Position numbers and translations under genes: made by a program
Assembly: GCF_003144315.1 (NCBI RefSeq)
Contig: NZ_MPDK01000009.1
Span: 1-64,000, forward strand
Direction: 5' to 3'
Source: Sulfoacidibacillus thermotolerans
GTDB taxonomy: Bacteria; Bacillota; Bacilli; Alicyclobacillales; SLC66
DNA: 64,000 nt
Notes under the pieces: generated by a model
What the model saw: only the letters and a program-made list of their open reading frames with translations
Databases searched by the model: none
Told to the model about the DNA's origin: nothing
Shown here: in pieces, positions 44,709-53,414 of the stretch
Position numbering within the stretch: the first letter of the stretch is position 1
How the letters are laid out: each line of letters opens with the position of its first letter

Positions 44709-46003
44709 CGTGTCCCTGGAATCTCAGGCGGATCAAGCTGTGTGCCAATTCGTCGAACAATCACTCGCACGTGTAACTTTGTCACAATTCTTGGCAACTG
44801 TCGATGCCAATTGTACTGTTGCATTGCTCCATAGGTTGGAAATAATCCGCGTGCATAGCGAAAAAAGCCAAACGGATCAACATCGTAAGTGACAAACATT
44901 TTGTGAATGAGAGACATTTCCTGTTTACTGATTTCTTTCTCTATTTTTTTCTCCAATTGTTTGCGTGCGCGAGAACTCACGAACGAAGCATCTGTCTGAT
45001 CCCCTAGCAAAGTCCCTTCAAAAGATTGTGTAATGTCAATGACTGGACGTTCTCCAGATAGAGCAATGCGAACTTGTTCTGGTTTTGCATTGTGTACCAT
45101 CAAAGTAACAGGCGCAGGTTGCCCAATCGGAGAGTGCACAACGACAATCGCTCGATGTAACTCCCCGGATAGCAATTGCAAATAGCGTGATTGCTCCCCA
45201 TCTAAAATTGTCTGCATCCGATCTGCCCGAAAGATTGCTGTCCCGACACATTCTATCGGATTTCCTCCCGCCCGATTCATTTTCCCGGGCTCAGTATTGG
45301 CATTTTGCGACCGCAAATCATCCGTGGAACCAGAAGTTTTTTTATTCTCTTTGCCTACTTGTTCGTTCTCGCTCAATACGGGTAAAACAGGGTCAGTATT
45401 TGGCATCTCCAACGCATTCATAAATTGGTGCACTTCAACTGAAGGGGCATACCCTGTACGTTCGCTAGATTCCTGTAAATCTTCAAACACTCTTGTCGCC
45501 GAAGTTTCTAGGACGGGTTTATCATGAACAAAGATATTGCCTACACTGCCCTTTGCAACAAATAAAAAAAGCGTTCTGCGGAACTCTCGATAGCGCACGA
45601 GTGCGCGCATATAGGGTAAAACACCCTGCCGCGCCGCCCTTTCACCAAAAAGAATCGCCGCTAAATGTGAGAGATTGAGTTTGCGTTCGACACCCGCATT
45701 CATGACATTAAATGCTTCGTGCAAACTTTTTCCTGTCGCCGAAACGATCGGCGTCCCTGTACGAAAATCACCGCCAGCTCCTCCACCCCCACTCCCCCCG
45801 CCACCACCGCTTGAACCCGAAAGCTTACTGGGTACAGCGATACGACCTGCAACAACAACGTCGTTGCCTTTTATTTGTTTATCAATCCCCATCGTCACAA
45901 GAAACGCCTGTCCCTCAAGTTCCGAACGGTCATAGCAACCCGTTATAGATAGACTGACGAGTAGACCTGCGAGCAGATAGCAACATCTCATTTTGCGGCG
46001 CAT
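44705..46003 (-). CDS. Ger(x)C family spore germination lipoprotein
   Basis: C subunit of a germinant receptor. Signal peptide with lipobox LSITGCYDR (Cys is the lipidation site), then the family opening ELEGQAFLVTMGIDKQ. A glycine/serine run (residues about 67-80) interrupts the first domain where most GerC proteins have a short turn. C-terminal domain with TYDVDPFGFFRYARGLFP, as in GerAC. No GerA or GerB partners are beside it. GGAAGGGG supports ATG 46003; the frame opens upstream at 46084. Confidence 0.86.
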   Translation of the reverse strand: MRRKMRCCYLLAGLLVSLSITGCYDRSELEGQAFLVTMGIDKQIKGNDVVVAGRIAVPSKLSGSSGGGGGSGGGGAGGDFRTGTPIVSATGKSLHEAFNVMNAGVERKLNLSHLAAILFGERAARQGVLPYMRALVRYREFRRTLFLFVAKGSVGNIFVHDKPVLETSATRVFEDLQESSERTGYAPSVEVHQFMNALEMPNTDPVLPVLSENEQVGKENKKTSGSTDDLRSQNANTEPGKMNRAGGNPIECVGTAIFRADRMQTILDGEQSRYLQLLSGELHRAIVVVHSPIGQPAPVTLMVHNAKPEQVRIALSGERPVIDITQSFEGTLLGDQTDASFVSSRARKQLEKKIEKEISKQEMSLIHKMFVTYDVDPFGFFRYARGLFPTYGAMQQYNWHRQLPRIVTKLHVRVIVRRIGTQLDPPEIPGTR

Positions 46004-46138
46004 CTTTCCGACCCCTTCCACTGTCCATTTATAACCTGCATAACAATCCCTAAGCTTATGTATAAAGGAATGCACAAGGAACAAAAATCAAACGCGTGAT
46101 TGTGTATAATGAAGTTGAAAACTGAAGGAGGGGAGTCC

Positions 46139-46597
46139 ATGACGGACGTCATTCGGTTGCAAATTAATTACCATACACTCGAAGAATTTAAACGTTTTAA
46201 TGAAAATGGTCTCGAAGAACTTTCCATGCTGGATGAACTCAAAGAAAACATGGTAGAAAACCAAATTGATAGTCCGTTTTATGGGATTTACGAGGACGGC
46301 AAATTAGTGGCACGCATGAGTCTCTACCCGATTCACGCGAAATACGATCGCTATTTTGATCCTCCGCGCGATTACCTTGAACTCTGGAAACTTGAGGTGC
46401 TCCCTGGCTATAAAGGCCGAGGTTTGGGGACAGCGCTCGTTGAATATGCAAAATCTTTAGGTCACGCAATCAAAGTAAATGTACGTGGACAATCCCATCC
46501 CTTTTTCTTGCGTCTTGGATTCACGCCTGTGAAATATGATGCACAAAGAGATCGCGGTGAGAATCCCTATGTGTGGATTCCTGAAAAGGAGCGCTGA
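46139..46597 (+). CDS. GNAT family N-acetyltransferase (YlbP-like)
   Basis: 152 residues. The acetyl-CoA loop is LPGYKGRGLGTALVEYAKSLG with the Q/RxxGxG/A core, and the closing HPFFLRLGFTPVKYD is typical of GNAT folds. YGIYEDGKLVARMSLYPI and LELWKLEVLP resemble B. subtilis YlbP. Substrate unknown. GAAGGAGG 8 bases before ATG 46139. Confidence 0.85.
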   Translation: MTDVIRLQINYHTLEEFKRFNENGLEELSMLDELKENMVENQIDSPFYGIYEDGKLVARMSLYPIHAKYDRYFDPPRDYLELWKLEVLPGYKGRGLGTALVEYAKSLGHAIKVNVRGQSHPFFLRLGFTPVKYDAQRDRGENPYVWIPEKER

Positions 46598-46781
46598 TTC
46601 CTTCATTCCAGAAGTCGGCCAATCGCAAGACGCGCAGACGCTTTGCGCAAAAATCGATCAGACGTTACATGACGTTGAAGAGTACTACGAAAAGCATCCC
46701 GCAGGACGTTATCTTTACTCGCGCAATGGACACGTAGAGGACCTCAAACAGGCATTTACATCTGCCTTGGCAGCAATCTAG
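46569..46781 (+). CDS. Hypothetical small protein, about 70 residues
   Basis: Acidic-helical protein with QTLHDVEEYYEKHPAGRYLYSRNG and EDLKQAFTSAL near the end. Unrecognised. The frame overlaps the acetyltransferase end by 29 bases if it starts at ATG 46569 (GGTGAG upstream); an ATT or later start after AAAAGGAG (46584-46591) is also possible. Regular composition after residue 12 argues it is coding. Confidence 0.5.
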   Translation: MCGFLKRSADSFIPEVGQSQDAQTLCAKIDQTLHDVEEYYEKHPAGRYLYSRNGHVEDLKQAFTSALAAI

Positions 46782-46820
46782 CTATAAAGTTGTTGCAACA
46801 CACCGCCATTTGTCGGGGTA

Positions 46821-46829
46821 TGGTATAAT
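46821..46829 (+). promoter_or_regulatory. Extended -10 promoter of sodA
   Basis: TGG-TATAAT at 46821-46829, the TGnTATAAT form, 66 bases before the sodA ATG. No convincing -35 element is seen. Confidence 0.55.
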
Positions 46830-46895
46830 GAAAATTGGTTGATCCGTACAATGGCGGTCAACCTGTTACATATACGAGGAAAGAGGGGACTCTTC

Positions 46896-47507
46896 ATGGC
46901 ATTTGAAACACCTGCACTACCGTATGCAGCCGATGCACTAGAACCGTACATCGATGCAAAAACAATGACTGTGCACCACGATGGACATCATGTTGCGTAC
47001 ACCAATAACTTAAACGCCGCATTAGAAAACCACCCAGATTTACAAGCAAAATCTGCAATTGACATTCTTAAAAACATTCATGATGTGCCTGAATCCATTC
47101 GCACAACGGTTCGCAACAATGGAGGCGGCCACGTCAACCACAACATGTTTTGGAAGTTATTGAGTCCAAACGGCGGTGGAGAACCGACTGGCGAACTTGC
47201 AGATGCAATAAATAAGGAATTTGGCAGCTTTGCGAAATTTAAGGAAGAATTTGTGAAAGCAGCAGCTACGCGGTTTGGCAGCGGCTGGGCCTGGCTTGTG
47301 CTTGATTCGACAGGAAAACTCGCAATCACGAGCACGCCGAACCAAGACAGTCCCTACATGGATGGCTTGACGCCCATTTTAGGGCTCGACGTATGGGAGC
47401 ACGCTTACTACCTCAAGTATCAAAACAAGCGCGCAGATTATATTTCTGCTTTTTGGAATGTGGTCAATTGGCCGCAAGTTGCGGAAAACTACGCAAACGC
47501 AAAGTAA
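46896..47507 (+). CDS. sodA: Superoxide dismutase (Mn/Fe family)
   Basis: Converts superoxide to peroxide and oxygen. Metal ligands: His in MTVHHDGHH, His in [13 protein letters not shown], Asp and His in [14 protein letters not shown]. 203 residues from ATG 46896, chosen for GAGGGGA upstream; the frame opens earlier at 46839. GGG before HVNH and the overall pattern are those of Bacillus SodA, usually manganese-dependent, but metal choice is not certain from sequence. Confidence 0.96.
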   Translation: MAFETPALPYAADALEPYIDAKTMTVHHDGHHVAYTNNLNAALENHPDLQAKSAIDILKNIHDVPESIRTTVRNNGGGHVNHNMFWKLLSPNGGGEPTGELADAINKEFGSFAKFKEEFVKAAATRFGSGWAWLVLDSTGKLAITSTPNQDSPYMDGLTPILGLDVWEHAYYLKYQNKRADYISAFWNVVNWPQVAENYANAK

Positions 47508-47531
47508 AAAGCAAAAATAACTCGCAATCGT

Positions 47532-47573
47532 AAAAAAGGCGGACAGGGCATATGCTCTCGTCCGCCTTTTTTT
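47532..47573. terminator. Bidirectional terminator between sodA and rsfA
   Basis: AAAAAAGGCGGAC / GTCCGCCTTTTTTT with a 15-base loop; long A and T tracts serve both convergent genes. Confidence 0.92.
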
Positions 47574-48174
47574 ACGATTCCTCTTCCTGGTTATCAGAGC
47601 TAATATGTACAGTCACTTCTGTTATGGGGCGCAAATCGCTAAGTTGCCGTTTGCGTGCCCGATCGACAATCTCAAGGAGAGCCTTATAATCCTCGTTGAT
47701 CATCTGATATTCATCAGATACATCATGCAATCGTTGCAATAAATCGGATTTGTCTTTGCGTAACTTTTCCACTTCCATCCGAGCCGAATCAACATCTCGT
47801 TCCAGTTGCTTGACGCGGTTTTGCAACGCCATAAAATCGCGTCGATACTGCCGTAAAAACTTTAAAACCGCATTCCATGTTAAGACGTGGGCTTGCGCCT
47901 CTTCCATCTCATCCACGTTTCCCTGCGGATGTCTCAGCCGTTCATCACGATGCTCTCTACGCTCGAGTTTTGCAAAGTCAATCGCAGCTAAAAACTGTTT
48001 CCGAACGCAGGCATTCCAGCGATACCCACAGGCTGCCGGTGTGCGCTTTAGGGCTTGCGCGCCTTCTTCAAATGCAGCTAATTGGGTACTCCCCTCCCGA
48101 ATATGACGCAAGATAATCTCCGCTAATTTTGCGTCATCCTCAGGGGTCCATGCATCCTGTCTGATCGTCTTCAT
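47572..48174 (-). CDS. rsfA: RsfA family forespore transcription regulator
   Basis: Myb/SANT-like DNA-binding N-terminus: [21 protein letters not shown], followed by [20 protein letters not shown]. The rest is a long coiled coil (residues about 105-165, [20 protein letters not shown]). In B. subtilis RsfA tunes SigmaF-dependent genes in the forespore. 200 residues. GGAGGGG supports ATG 48174, not 48192. Confidence 0.85.
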   Translation of the reverse strand: MKTIRQDAWTPEDDAKLAEIILRHIREGSTQLAAFEEGAQALKRTPAACGYRWNACVRKQFLAAIDFAKLERREHRDERLRHPQGNVDEMEEAQAHVLTWNAVLKFLRQYRRDFMALQNRVKQLERDVDSARMEVEKLRKDKSDLLQRLHDVSDEYQMINEDYKALLEIVDRARKRQLSDLRPITEVTVHISSDNQEEES

Positions 48175-48280
48175 GCCCGTATACCCCTCCAAATACCGAG
48201 GCTTCTACGGGTATATATATGCACGGACTGGTGAAATACAGCACTGCGAATTTAACAACTTTACAATCTGGGAGCAAATT

Positions 48281-49405
48281 TCATCCCCTTTGCAACGGCT
48301 CTGCAAGCATCACGAAAAAGCGGTCGCCAAATCCACCCGGCATGACTAGCTGTTTGAGTTTTTGCGAAAGCGAGTGGTCTTTTTGTTGCATAGCGTAAAA
48401 TACTTCTTCTAATGCCGAAATCCCCATTAAAAAAGGGCCTTGCCGCTGTAACAATTGCGTAGTATATCCGTAGGAGAAAAGCACATCGCTCACAAACGTA
48501 AAATCAACATCAAACGTCACGTCCACTTCGCCCGCAAGATCTAGCCAATCCTCTATCATATGATGGGCAAAATAAGACCGTAAAGATCCATAGGGACGAT
48601 CTTCAGCGATGACGTCACGCGTCAATCCTCCATAGTCGATCCACGCGATATAACGCGGGTGCAATACTTCTGTTATTTCACGAATCAATTGTGGCAAACT
48701 CACCTGCATCTCTGTGATCAGAACATCGGCGTCAAGCTCCGCAAAAAGCGGAAAAACGTATCGATTCGCATATTCCTGTAAGGGACCTGCCACCACAGGT
48801 TCAAAGTAAGTGACAAGTTGCTTTCCCCCAAAAGGACCTACAGGTTGATCAGGAGGAAGCGATTTTGCAGTTGTCACCATGAGACGCCAAACTTCCTTGT
48901 TGCGAGTTACCCGCACAACTTCACATGGCAGTGCATCAAGCACTTCGTTGCCAATCACCCACGTAGTTTGGGGCCAATCTTTTTGCATCGCCTTAGCCGC
49001 TTCAACGGTTGACGCGATTGCAAATTCAACAACGCCATTACAATCCCGTTCCGTTAGTATCTGCTGCAAACGTTCAACCGTACGCTTGCGCGCAAAAGGA
49101 GAGAGGTCGATTCCTACATAGAGTAATCGCTGAGTCTCCTTGCAAACACGAAGCCACTCTTTCACCAGTCCTGCTGCAAGATCACCGTCACCACACCCGA
49201 GTTCAACAATGCAAATCGCGTGCGTCAAAGGTGATTGTTCCATGACAAAGCGAGCCCACAGGGCACCAAATAGCGGCGACACCTGTGCGCTCGTATAAAA
49301 GTCACCCAAACGGCCAAACCGATCTCGCTCTGTCATATAGTAGCCATTTTCTCCATATAGAGCTTCTTTCATATATGTAGAAAATGGAATAGGGTATGCG
49401 CTCAT
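48281..49405 (-). CDS. MidA/NDUFAF7-type SAM-dependent methyltransferase
   Basis: Class I methyltransferase of the DUF185 family, whose eukaryotic members methylate an arginine in respiratory complex I. Family blocks: [43 protein letters not shown] motif [17 protein letters not shown] and [17 protein letters not shown]. 374 residues. Its ATG overlaps the clpP stop by 4 bases (ATGA). Bacterial target unknown. Confidence 0.85.
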   Translation of the reverse strand: MSAYPIPFSTYMKEALYGENGYYMTERDRFGRLGDFYTSAQVSPLFGALWARFVMEQSPLTHAICIVELGCGDGDLAAGLVKEWLRVCKETQRLLYVGIDLSPFARKRTVERLQQILTERDCNGVVEFAIASTVEAAKAMQKDWPQTTWVIGNEVLDALPCEVVRVTRNKEVWRLMVTTAKSLPPDQPVGPFGGKQLVTYFEPVVAGPLQEYANRYVFPLFAELDADVLITEMQVSLPQLIREITEVLHPRYIAWIDYGGLTRDVIAEDRPYGSLRSYFAHHMIEDWLDLAGEVDVTFDVDFTFVSDVLFSYGYTTQLLQRQGPFLMGISALEEVFYAMQQKDHSLSQKLKQLVMPGGFGDRFFVMLAEPLQRG

Positions 49406-49980
49406 GGAAGCAAAACCTGATCGATTAACCCATATTCCTGTGCTTCATTCGCTGACATGAAAAAGTCTCGATCTGTATCCTTCTCAATACGTGATAGAGG
49501 TTGTCCGGAATGCTCAGCAATCAATCGATTAAGGCGGTCACGCGTACGTAAAATATGATCGGCAGCAATTTTAATATCGCTCGCCTGTCCGCGTTGCCCT
49601 CCTAACGGCTGATGAATCATAATTTCGCTGTTTGGCAAAGCTGAACGCTTGCCTTTTGCTCCCCCTGTAAGAAGCACCGCACCCATTGAAGCTGCAAGTC
49701 CAACGCAAATCGTTGCCACATCAGGCTTAATCAAATTCATCGTGTCATAAATTGCAAGTCCCGCAGATACAGATCCACCCGGACTATTAATATAAAGGAA
49801 AATATCTTTCTCTGCATCCTCCGACGCCAAAAAGAGCAATTGCGCTACAACTGCATTGGCAACATCATCATCGATTTCTGAACCCAAAAATATGATGCGA
49901 TCCTTTAACAAGCGTGAATATAAATCATACGCTCGCTCTCCGCGACTCGTTTGTTCAATGACTGTCGGGATGACACTCAT
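49402..49980 (-). CDS. clpP: ATP-dependent Clp protease proteolytic subunit
   Basis: Serine peptidase that forms the double-heptamer chamber used by ClpX/ClpC. The catalytic triad is complete: Ser98 in [10 protein letters not shown], His123 in MIHQPLGG and Asp172 in DTDRDFFMS. The N-terminus [17 protein letters not shown] is canonical. 192 residues. GGAGGAAGCGCAG precedes ATG. No CtsR operator was recognised upstream. Forms a two-gene unit with the methyltransferase gene. Confidence 0.95.
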   Translation of the reverse strand: MSVIPTVIEQTSRGERAYDLYSRLLKDRIIFLGSEIDDDVANAVVAQLLFLASEDAEKDIFLYINSPGGSVSAGLAIYDTMNLIKPDVATICVGLAASMGAVLLTGGAKGKRSALPNSEIMIHQPLGGQRGQASDIKIAADHILRTRDRLNRLIAEHSGQPLSRIEKDTDRDFFMSANEAQEYGLIDQVLLP

Positions 49981-50030
49981 CTGCGCTTCCTCCTTCAGAC
50001 AGTTCCTGCCGCGTTCCTTGCACTATGTAA

Positions 50031-50056
50031 AGAGGATCGGCAACGTCCGATCCTCT
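50031..50056 (-). terminator. Hairpin between the 56-codon gene and clpP
   Basis: Perfect 10-bp stem AGAGGATCGG / CCGATCCTCT with a 6-base loop, followed on the minus strand by TTTACAT. It should end the transcript of the small gene at 50090-50260. Confidence 0.6.
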
Positions 50057-50089
50057 GCCATTCATGCGTATCATACCACACTTTTAGCG

Positions 50090-50260
50090 CTAACGAAATC
50101 GAACCCCAAATTTTCCGCTTTCGGTTTTATACAATTGGAGTTCAGATGGAGAACAGCGACCAAAAACTTTTTGATCTCCTTCCATCCACATCGCCGCACA
50201 ATATGCTTCAAACTTTGTGTCATAGAGCCCCGCAAAATAGACCCATGAAGCAGGAGCCAT
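50090..50260 (-). CDS. Small protein of 56 residues, unknown family
   Basis: ATG at 50260 lies 8 bases after GGGGG and opens a 57-codon frame to TAG at 50090. The product (begins MAPASWVYFAGLYDTKFEAY, ends ESGKFGVRFR) is rich in Tyr, Phe and Trp with mixed charge, reads like a compact alpha/beta domain and has no low complexity. It has its own downstream hairpin. I do not recognise the family. It lies between the clpP unit and the IDEAL-domain gene. Confidence 0.6.
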   Translation of the reverse strand: MAPASWVYFAGLYDTKFEAYCAAMWMEGDQKVFGRCSPSELQLYKTESGKFGVRFR

Positions 50261-50381
50261 CCCGAACACCCCCAGTCACAATGAATAGGCTTAGTGTAAG
50301 GCGTGATACTTTCCTTCATTCGTGGAATATTTTTCTTCGTTTTTTCCGTAGAATGGAAGATATAAGGGCGAAAGAACAGGG

Positions 50382-50410
50382 TTGTCGGAATGCTCAAAAC
50401 TTCGTATGAT
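50382..50410 (+). promoter_or_regulatory. Promoter of the IDEAL/DUF3055 genes
   Basis: TTGTCG (50382-50387) and TATGAT (50405-50410) with a 17-base spacer, 76 bases ahead of the GTG start at 50486. The rest of 50261-50485 shows no further gene. Confidence 0.55.
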
Positions 50411-50485
50411 GAATGTAAAGTATCCCTCATTTATCGTTGAAAGTTTTGACCCGAAAAGCCACTTTCTTTTCAGGGGGCGATAAAC

Positions 50486-50947
50486 GTGATTACACAAACC
50501 GAGTTAGATGAATTGCGCATAAAGCTTTTGCCGCCAGGCGCAGAGCGCGTTTTGGAACTACTCGCAGCACATCGGGAGCGTGTGGAAGCCATTACCGTCG
50601 TGATGGATAAAGTACCGCTGCTCATTATCGGACGACACGGCATGATCGCGCGCTTACCCATGGATGGAGTTTTGCAAAAAGTCTCACAGACAAAAGACGT
50701 GGTAACCATGTTAGAACGTTTTTTTGAAGGGGAAAATGTGCTTTACTTATTTGTAAATTTACCTGCTCTACAAATTCCCCTGTTCATTTCGCAGATGCTC
50801 CAAGAAACAGCGCAAAAGTATCAACACATGTTGACTCTGCGCACATGCATCGACGAAGCGCTTGATCGAGGAGATCGCAATGCATTTCTTCACTATACAG
50901 CTGAACTGCGGGACTTGGAGAAAGAAGATTTCAACCATATGTCATAG
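50486..50947 (+). CDS. IDEAL-domain protein
   Basis: 153 residues. The C-terminal segment RTCIDEALDRGDRNAFLHYTAEL matches the IDEAL motif found in several Bacilli proteins. The N-terminal 110 residues (LRIKLLPPGAERVLELLAAH, then MDKVPLLIIGRHG and FFEGENVLYLFVNLP) are not assigned to a family. GTG start after AGGGGGCGATAAAC. Followed by the DUF3055 gene, 42 bases on. Function unknown; IDEAL domains are thought to mediate protein contacts. Confidence 0.65.
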   Translation: MITQTELDELRIKLLPPGAERVLELLAAHRERVEAITVVMDKVPLLIIGRHGMIARLPMDGVLQKVSQTKDVVTMLERFFEGENVLYLFVNLPALQIPLFISQMLQETAQKYQHMLTLRTCIDEALDRGDRNAFLHYTAELRDLEKEDFNHMS

Positions 50948-50989
50948 GGAATGTACATTTCCTATACAGAATGTAGATGGAGCGTGGAC

Positions 50990-51256
50990 ATGGAAAACCT
51001 AGATCTCCTGTATGACGAAACTGAACAATGCCCTGTACGTTACGTTGGATTTATAGGATTACATTCTCATTTTGACTTGGCGATTGTGTCGACTAGCCAT
51101 TTTTATGCAAAAAAAATGGTCATTTCGACCCAAACAGGGAAAATGGCCCTATTAAGTGCGCAAGAAGCGGAAGATGTTGCCTACCTTTCATCTGTTTTTG
51201 CAATAACGGCGGATGAAGCAGAGGAACTTTCCGCTTTTCTTTGCGCGAATCTGTAG
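50990..51256 (+). CDS. DUF3055 (SAV0927-like) protein
   Basis: 88 residues: LYDETEQCPVRYVGFIGLHSHFDLAIV, KKMVISTQTGKMALL and ITADEAEELSAFL follow the DUF3055 pattern of Bacilli. A small cytoplasmic protein with no known function. GGAG 7 bases before ATG 50990; the frame opens at 50951. Confidence 0.78.
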   Translation: MENLDLLYDETEQCPVRYVGFIGLHSHFDLAIVSTSHFYAKKMVISTQTGKMALLSAQEAEDVAYLSSVFAITADEAEELSAFLCANL

Positions 51257-51345
51257 TACAAGCAAGAACATAAACTTACTCTATGTACGCTTTGCAGTCG
51301 AACCGTTCACGCAAGTTTCGAAGACTTTCGATGACGTACAAACCT

Positions 51346-51801
51346 TTACGTTGCAACAGAAAAAAAGTGGCTATAACGCTCCATAAACGCTTCAGAAACT
51401 TGCGCATGTTCGTCTGCATCCACAACCGCTTCCAGTTGTACGTCATCTGCCTCACCGATAATTCGCAAAAAGTAGAGCGTCTGCTCATCTGTATTACGCT
51501 CATAATACGCCCCGTACATATCTGGCCCCACCGGAAAGTACGTCCCAAGCGCCAATCGCTTTGTCTCTCCTTCTCCTTCAGCCATTTCTACGAGCAAAAT
51601 TCGATCGACCGCAGCGCGAATCTGTTCTTCAAACAATCCACCTGGATAGTCTAATTGAAGGACATCCCCTTCACTTTCACGGATCAGAAACAATTCTCGA
51701 TGTGCATCACGTTCAAATACGATGAATAATAAATGGGTATCTTCGTAAAAAAACGGAAAATATTCTGCCCGAGGGAACATAATTTTAGGTAATTCAGCCA
51801 C
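51346..51801 (-). CDS. Hypothetical protein, 151 residues
   Basis: Acidic protein with alternating strands in the first half (YFPFFYEDTHLLFIVFER, ELFLIRESEGDVLQLDYPGG) and a helix FEEQIRAAVDRILLVEMAEGEG. Strand-GG-helix order is like a Nudix fold, but the Nudix residues (GX5EX7REUXEEXGU) are not kept, so this is only a fold guess. GGGGAG precedes GTG 51801. Unrecognised otherwise. Confidence 0.65.
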   Translation of the reverse strand: MAELPKIMFPRAEYFPFFYEDTHLLFIVFERDAHRELFLIRESEGDVLQLDYPGGLFEEQIRAAVDRILLVEMAEGEGETKRLALGTYFPVGPDMYGAYYERNTDEQTLYFLRIIGEADDVQLEAVVDADEHAQVSEAFMERYSHFFSVAT

Positions 51802-51959
51802 AATGACTCCCCTTCCGTTCATTCATTTTACTAAACTCGGTTCTCAGTCATTATACCGCGTTTTTCGATGACTATGACATTGTGCTTCTTTTTCGTTATA
51901 ATATCGACTATAAAAGTACACCTTGCAGCTTATATTCGCTATGAAAGGAGTAATTCCTG

Positions 51960-52172
51960 ATGCCACGTACGAGTCGTTATGTTTTATACTCCTTGATCTT
52001 TGCACTTGCCCTGATCGGACTCATCATCAAAACACAAACGATCCTCACCACGTGTCTCATCCTCGCAATTCTTATAGGAGTAATTGCAGATGGATTTGAC
52101 AATGCCCGTGATGAACGATTTAAAAAATACAATGTAAAACATAAGCATCATAAGCTAGGCGGCCAAGCCTAG
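51960..52172 (+). CDS. Small membrane protein, 70 residues
   Basis: Two hydrophobic segments (YVLYSLIFALALIGLII and LTTCLILAILIGVIADGF) followed by a basic tail with KHKHHKLGG. GAAAGGAG 9 bases before ATG, and a promoter-like ATGACA-17-TATAAT upstream ending near 51902. Family unknown. Its TAG stop overlaps the stop of the dioxygenase remnant (CTAG at 52169-52172). Confidence 0.7.
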   Translation: MPRTSRYVLYSLIFALALIGLIIKTQTILTTCLILAILIGVIADGFDNARDERFKKYNVKHKHHKLGGQA

Positions 52173-52366
52173 CCGAATTGCCAAATGCTATCACTCAGAT
52201 TTCCGTATTGATAGCTTTGATATCGGCGTACGGCCGCGCGTTGATCCTCAGCTGCTCCCATCGCATAGAACAATGGAATCCAATGTTCATTCCCACCTGG
52301 TGGGACAGCTAACTTTGCATAGGAATCATCAGATCCCTCCCTTTCATCATGAATGAATCGAATCAC
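52169..52366 (-). pseudogene. C-terminal remnant of a DODA-type extradiol dioxygenase (YgiD-like)
   Basis: The last 46 residues (AVPPGGNEHWIPLFYAMGAA, then YQSYQYGNLSDSIWQFG) match the closing segment of 4,5-DOPA extradiol dioxygenase-like proteins (HPTPEHYLPLLYALGAA...GSISMxSVxFG), but the roughly 210 residues that should precede it, with the metal-binding histidines, are absent. No continuation is seen in any frame up to the EAL gene. So this is a decayed gene end, perhaps left by a deletion. Confidence 0.72.
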
Positions 52367-52533
52367 GAAGCTACAAAGCGCACAATCACAATATCTTCAT
52401 TATACATTCGCAACTTATTTTTTATATCAGAATAAAATTCATCTCCCCCTAATTAACCTTTACATATTCCTTGTACATCATTTACAAGCAACTCATCGAT
52501 TCCCTGTATAATCTGCATATAACGATTCCCGAA

Positions 52534-53319
52534 ATGAGGATGATGGTCTTGTCGATCCTTTTACCGAGCCAACAACCCTCCTCACAAATCCCACTTCAAC
52601 TCGCAGAAGAACTCGAATACATCATCGCAACAAGAAGTATCGCAATCCATTATCAACCGATCAAGAATCTTCAGACTCATGCAATTCTCGGTTGGGAATC
52701 TCTTGCGCGCGGACCTCTGCATTCTGCATTCGCACAACCGCTCGCCCTATTTGAAGTTGCAGAGCGCACAGGTCATTTGCTTGAACTCGAGCGCATTTGC
52801 AGATCTGAGGCACTGAAGCGTGCCATCCTATCACCCATTGACAAACTTTTTCTCAATATTTCCCCCTATATTTTATCCGATCCCACCTTTAAAGCTGGCG
52901 AAACACGGATATTGATTGAGTTATTAGGACTTCGCCCTGAGCAAATTGTCTTTGAAATTACTGAACACCATGCAATCAAGGATTACTCTGCCTTTTTACA
53001 ACTCGTGAATCACTACCGGAATCAAGGATATCAAATTGCGATCGATGATATGGGCGCAGGATATTCTGGTTTAGTGACACTCGTACAAGTAAAACCTGAT
53101 TTTGTGAAAATTGACAGAGAACTGATTTGCGGGATCGATAAAGATCAAACAAAACAGGACATTGTGCGAGCGATCGACCAAATATGCACCAGATTTAACG
53201 CAAAAGTAATTGCCGAAGGAATTGAAACAGACGATGAATTGAATTGCCTTAAGGAATGTAAAATAGAATTTGGCCAAGGCTATTTGCTGGGGCGACCAAG
53301 CTCTTCGCAAGATGCTTGA
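52534..53319 (+). CDS. EAL-domain protein (putative c-di-GMP phosphodiesterase)
   Basis: Stand-alone EAL domain of about 260 residues with no GGDEF or membrane part. Motifs: GWESLARGP (Glu of EAL kept, Ala replaced by Ser), LFLNISP, FEITEH, IDDMGAGYSGL, VKIDREL, AEGIET and GQGYLLGRP. The metal and catalytic residues I can identify are present, so activity is plausible. TATAAT near 52505-52510 suggests transcription starts just before, favouring the ATG at 52534 or close to it over 52471. Confidence 0.85.
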   Translation: MRMMVLSILLPSQQPSSQIPLQLAEELEYIIATRSIAIHYQPIKNLQTHAILGWESLARGPLHSAFAQPLALFEVAERTGHLLELERICRSEALKRAILSPIDKLFLNISPYILSDPTFKAGETRILIELLGLRPEQIVFEITEHHAIKDYSAFLQLVNHYRNQGYQIAIDDMGAGYSGLVTLVQVKPDFVKIDRELICGIDKDQTKQDIVRAIDQICTRFNAKVIAEGIETDDELNCLKECKIEFGQGYLLGRPSSSQDA

Positions 53320-53414
53320 ATCCCGTGCATTTGAACTTTGAAAAAGAACCATCTAATGTTAAGATGATGGTGCAGAGATTGCGCGCATGCGCAAAGAGAA
53401 AGAGGGGCCTCCCA

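Noticed and set aside
50071-50430. 119-codon minus-strand frame near 50.1-50.4 kb
   Set aside because: Composition is poor and no ribosome binding site is seen; the 56-codon gene in another frame of the same strand explains the region better.
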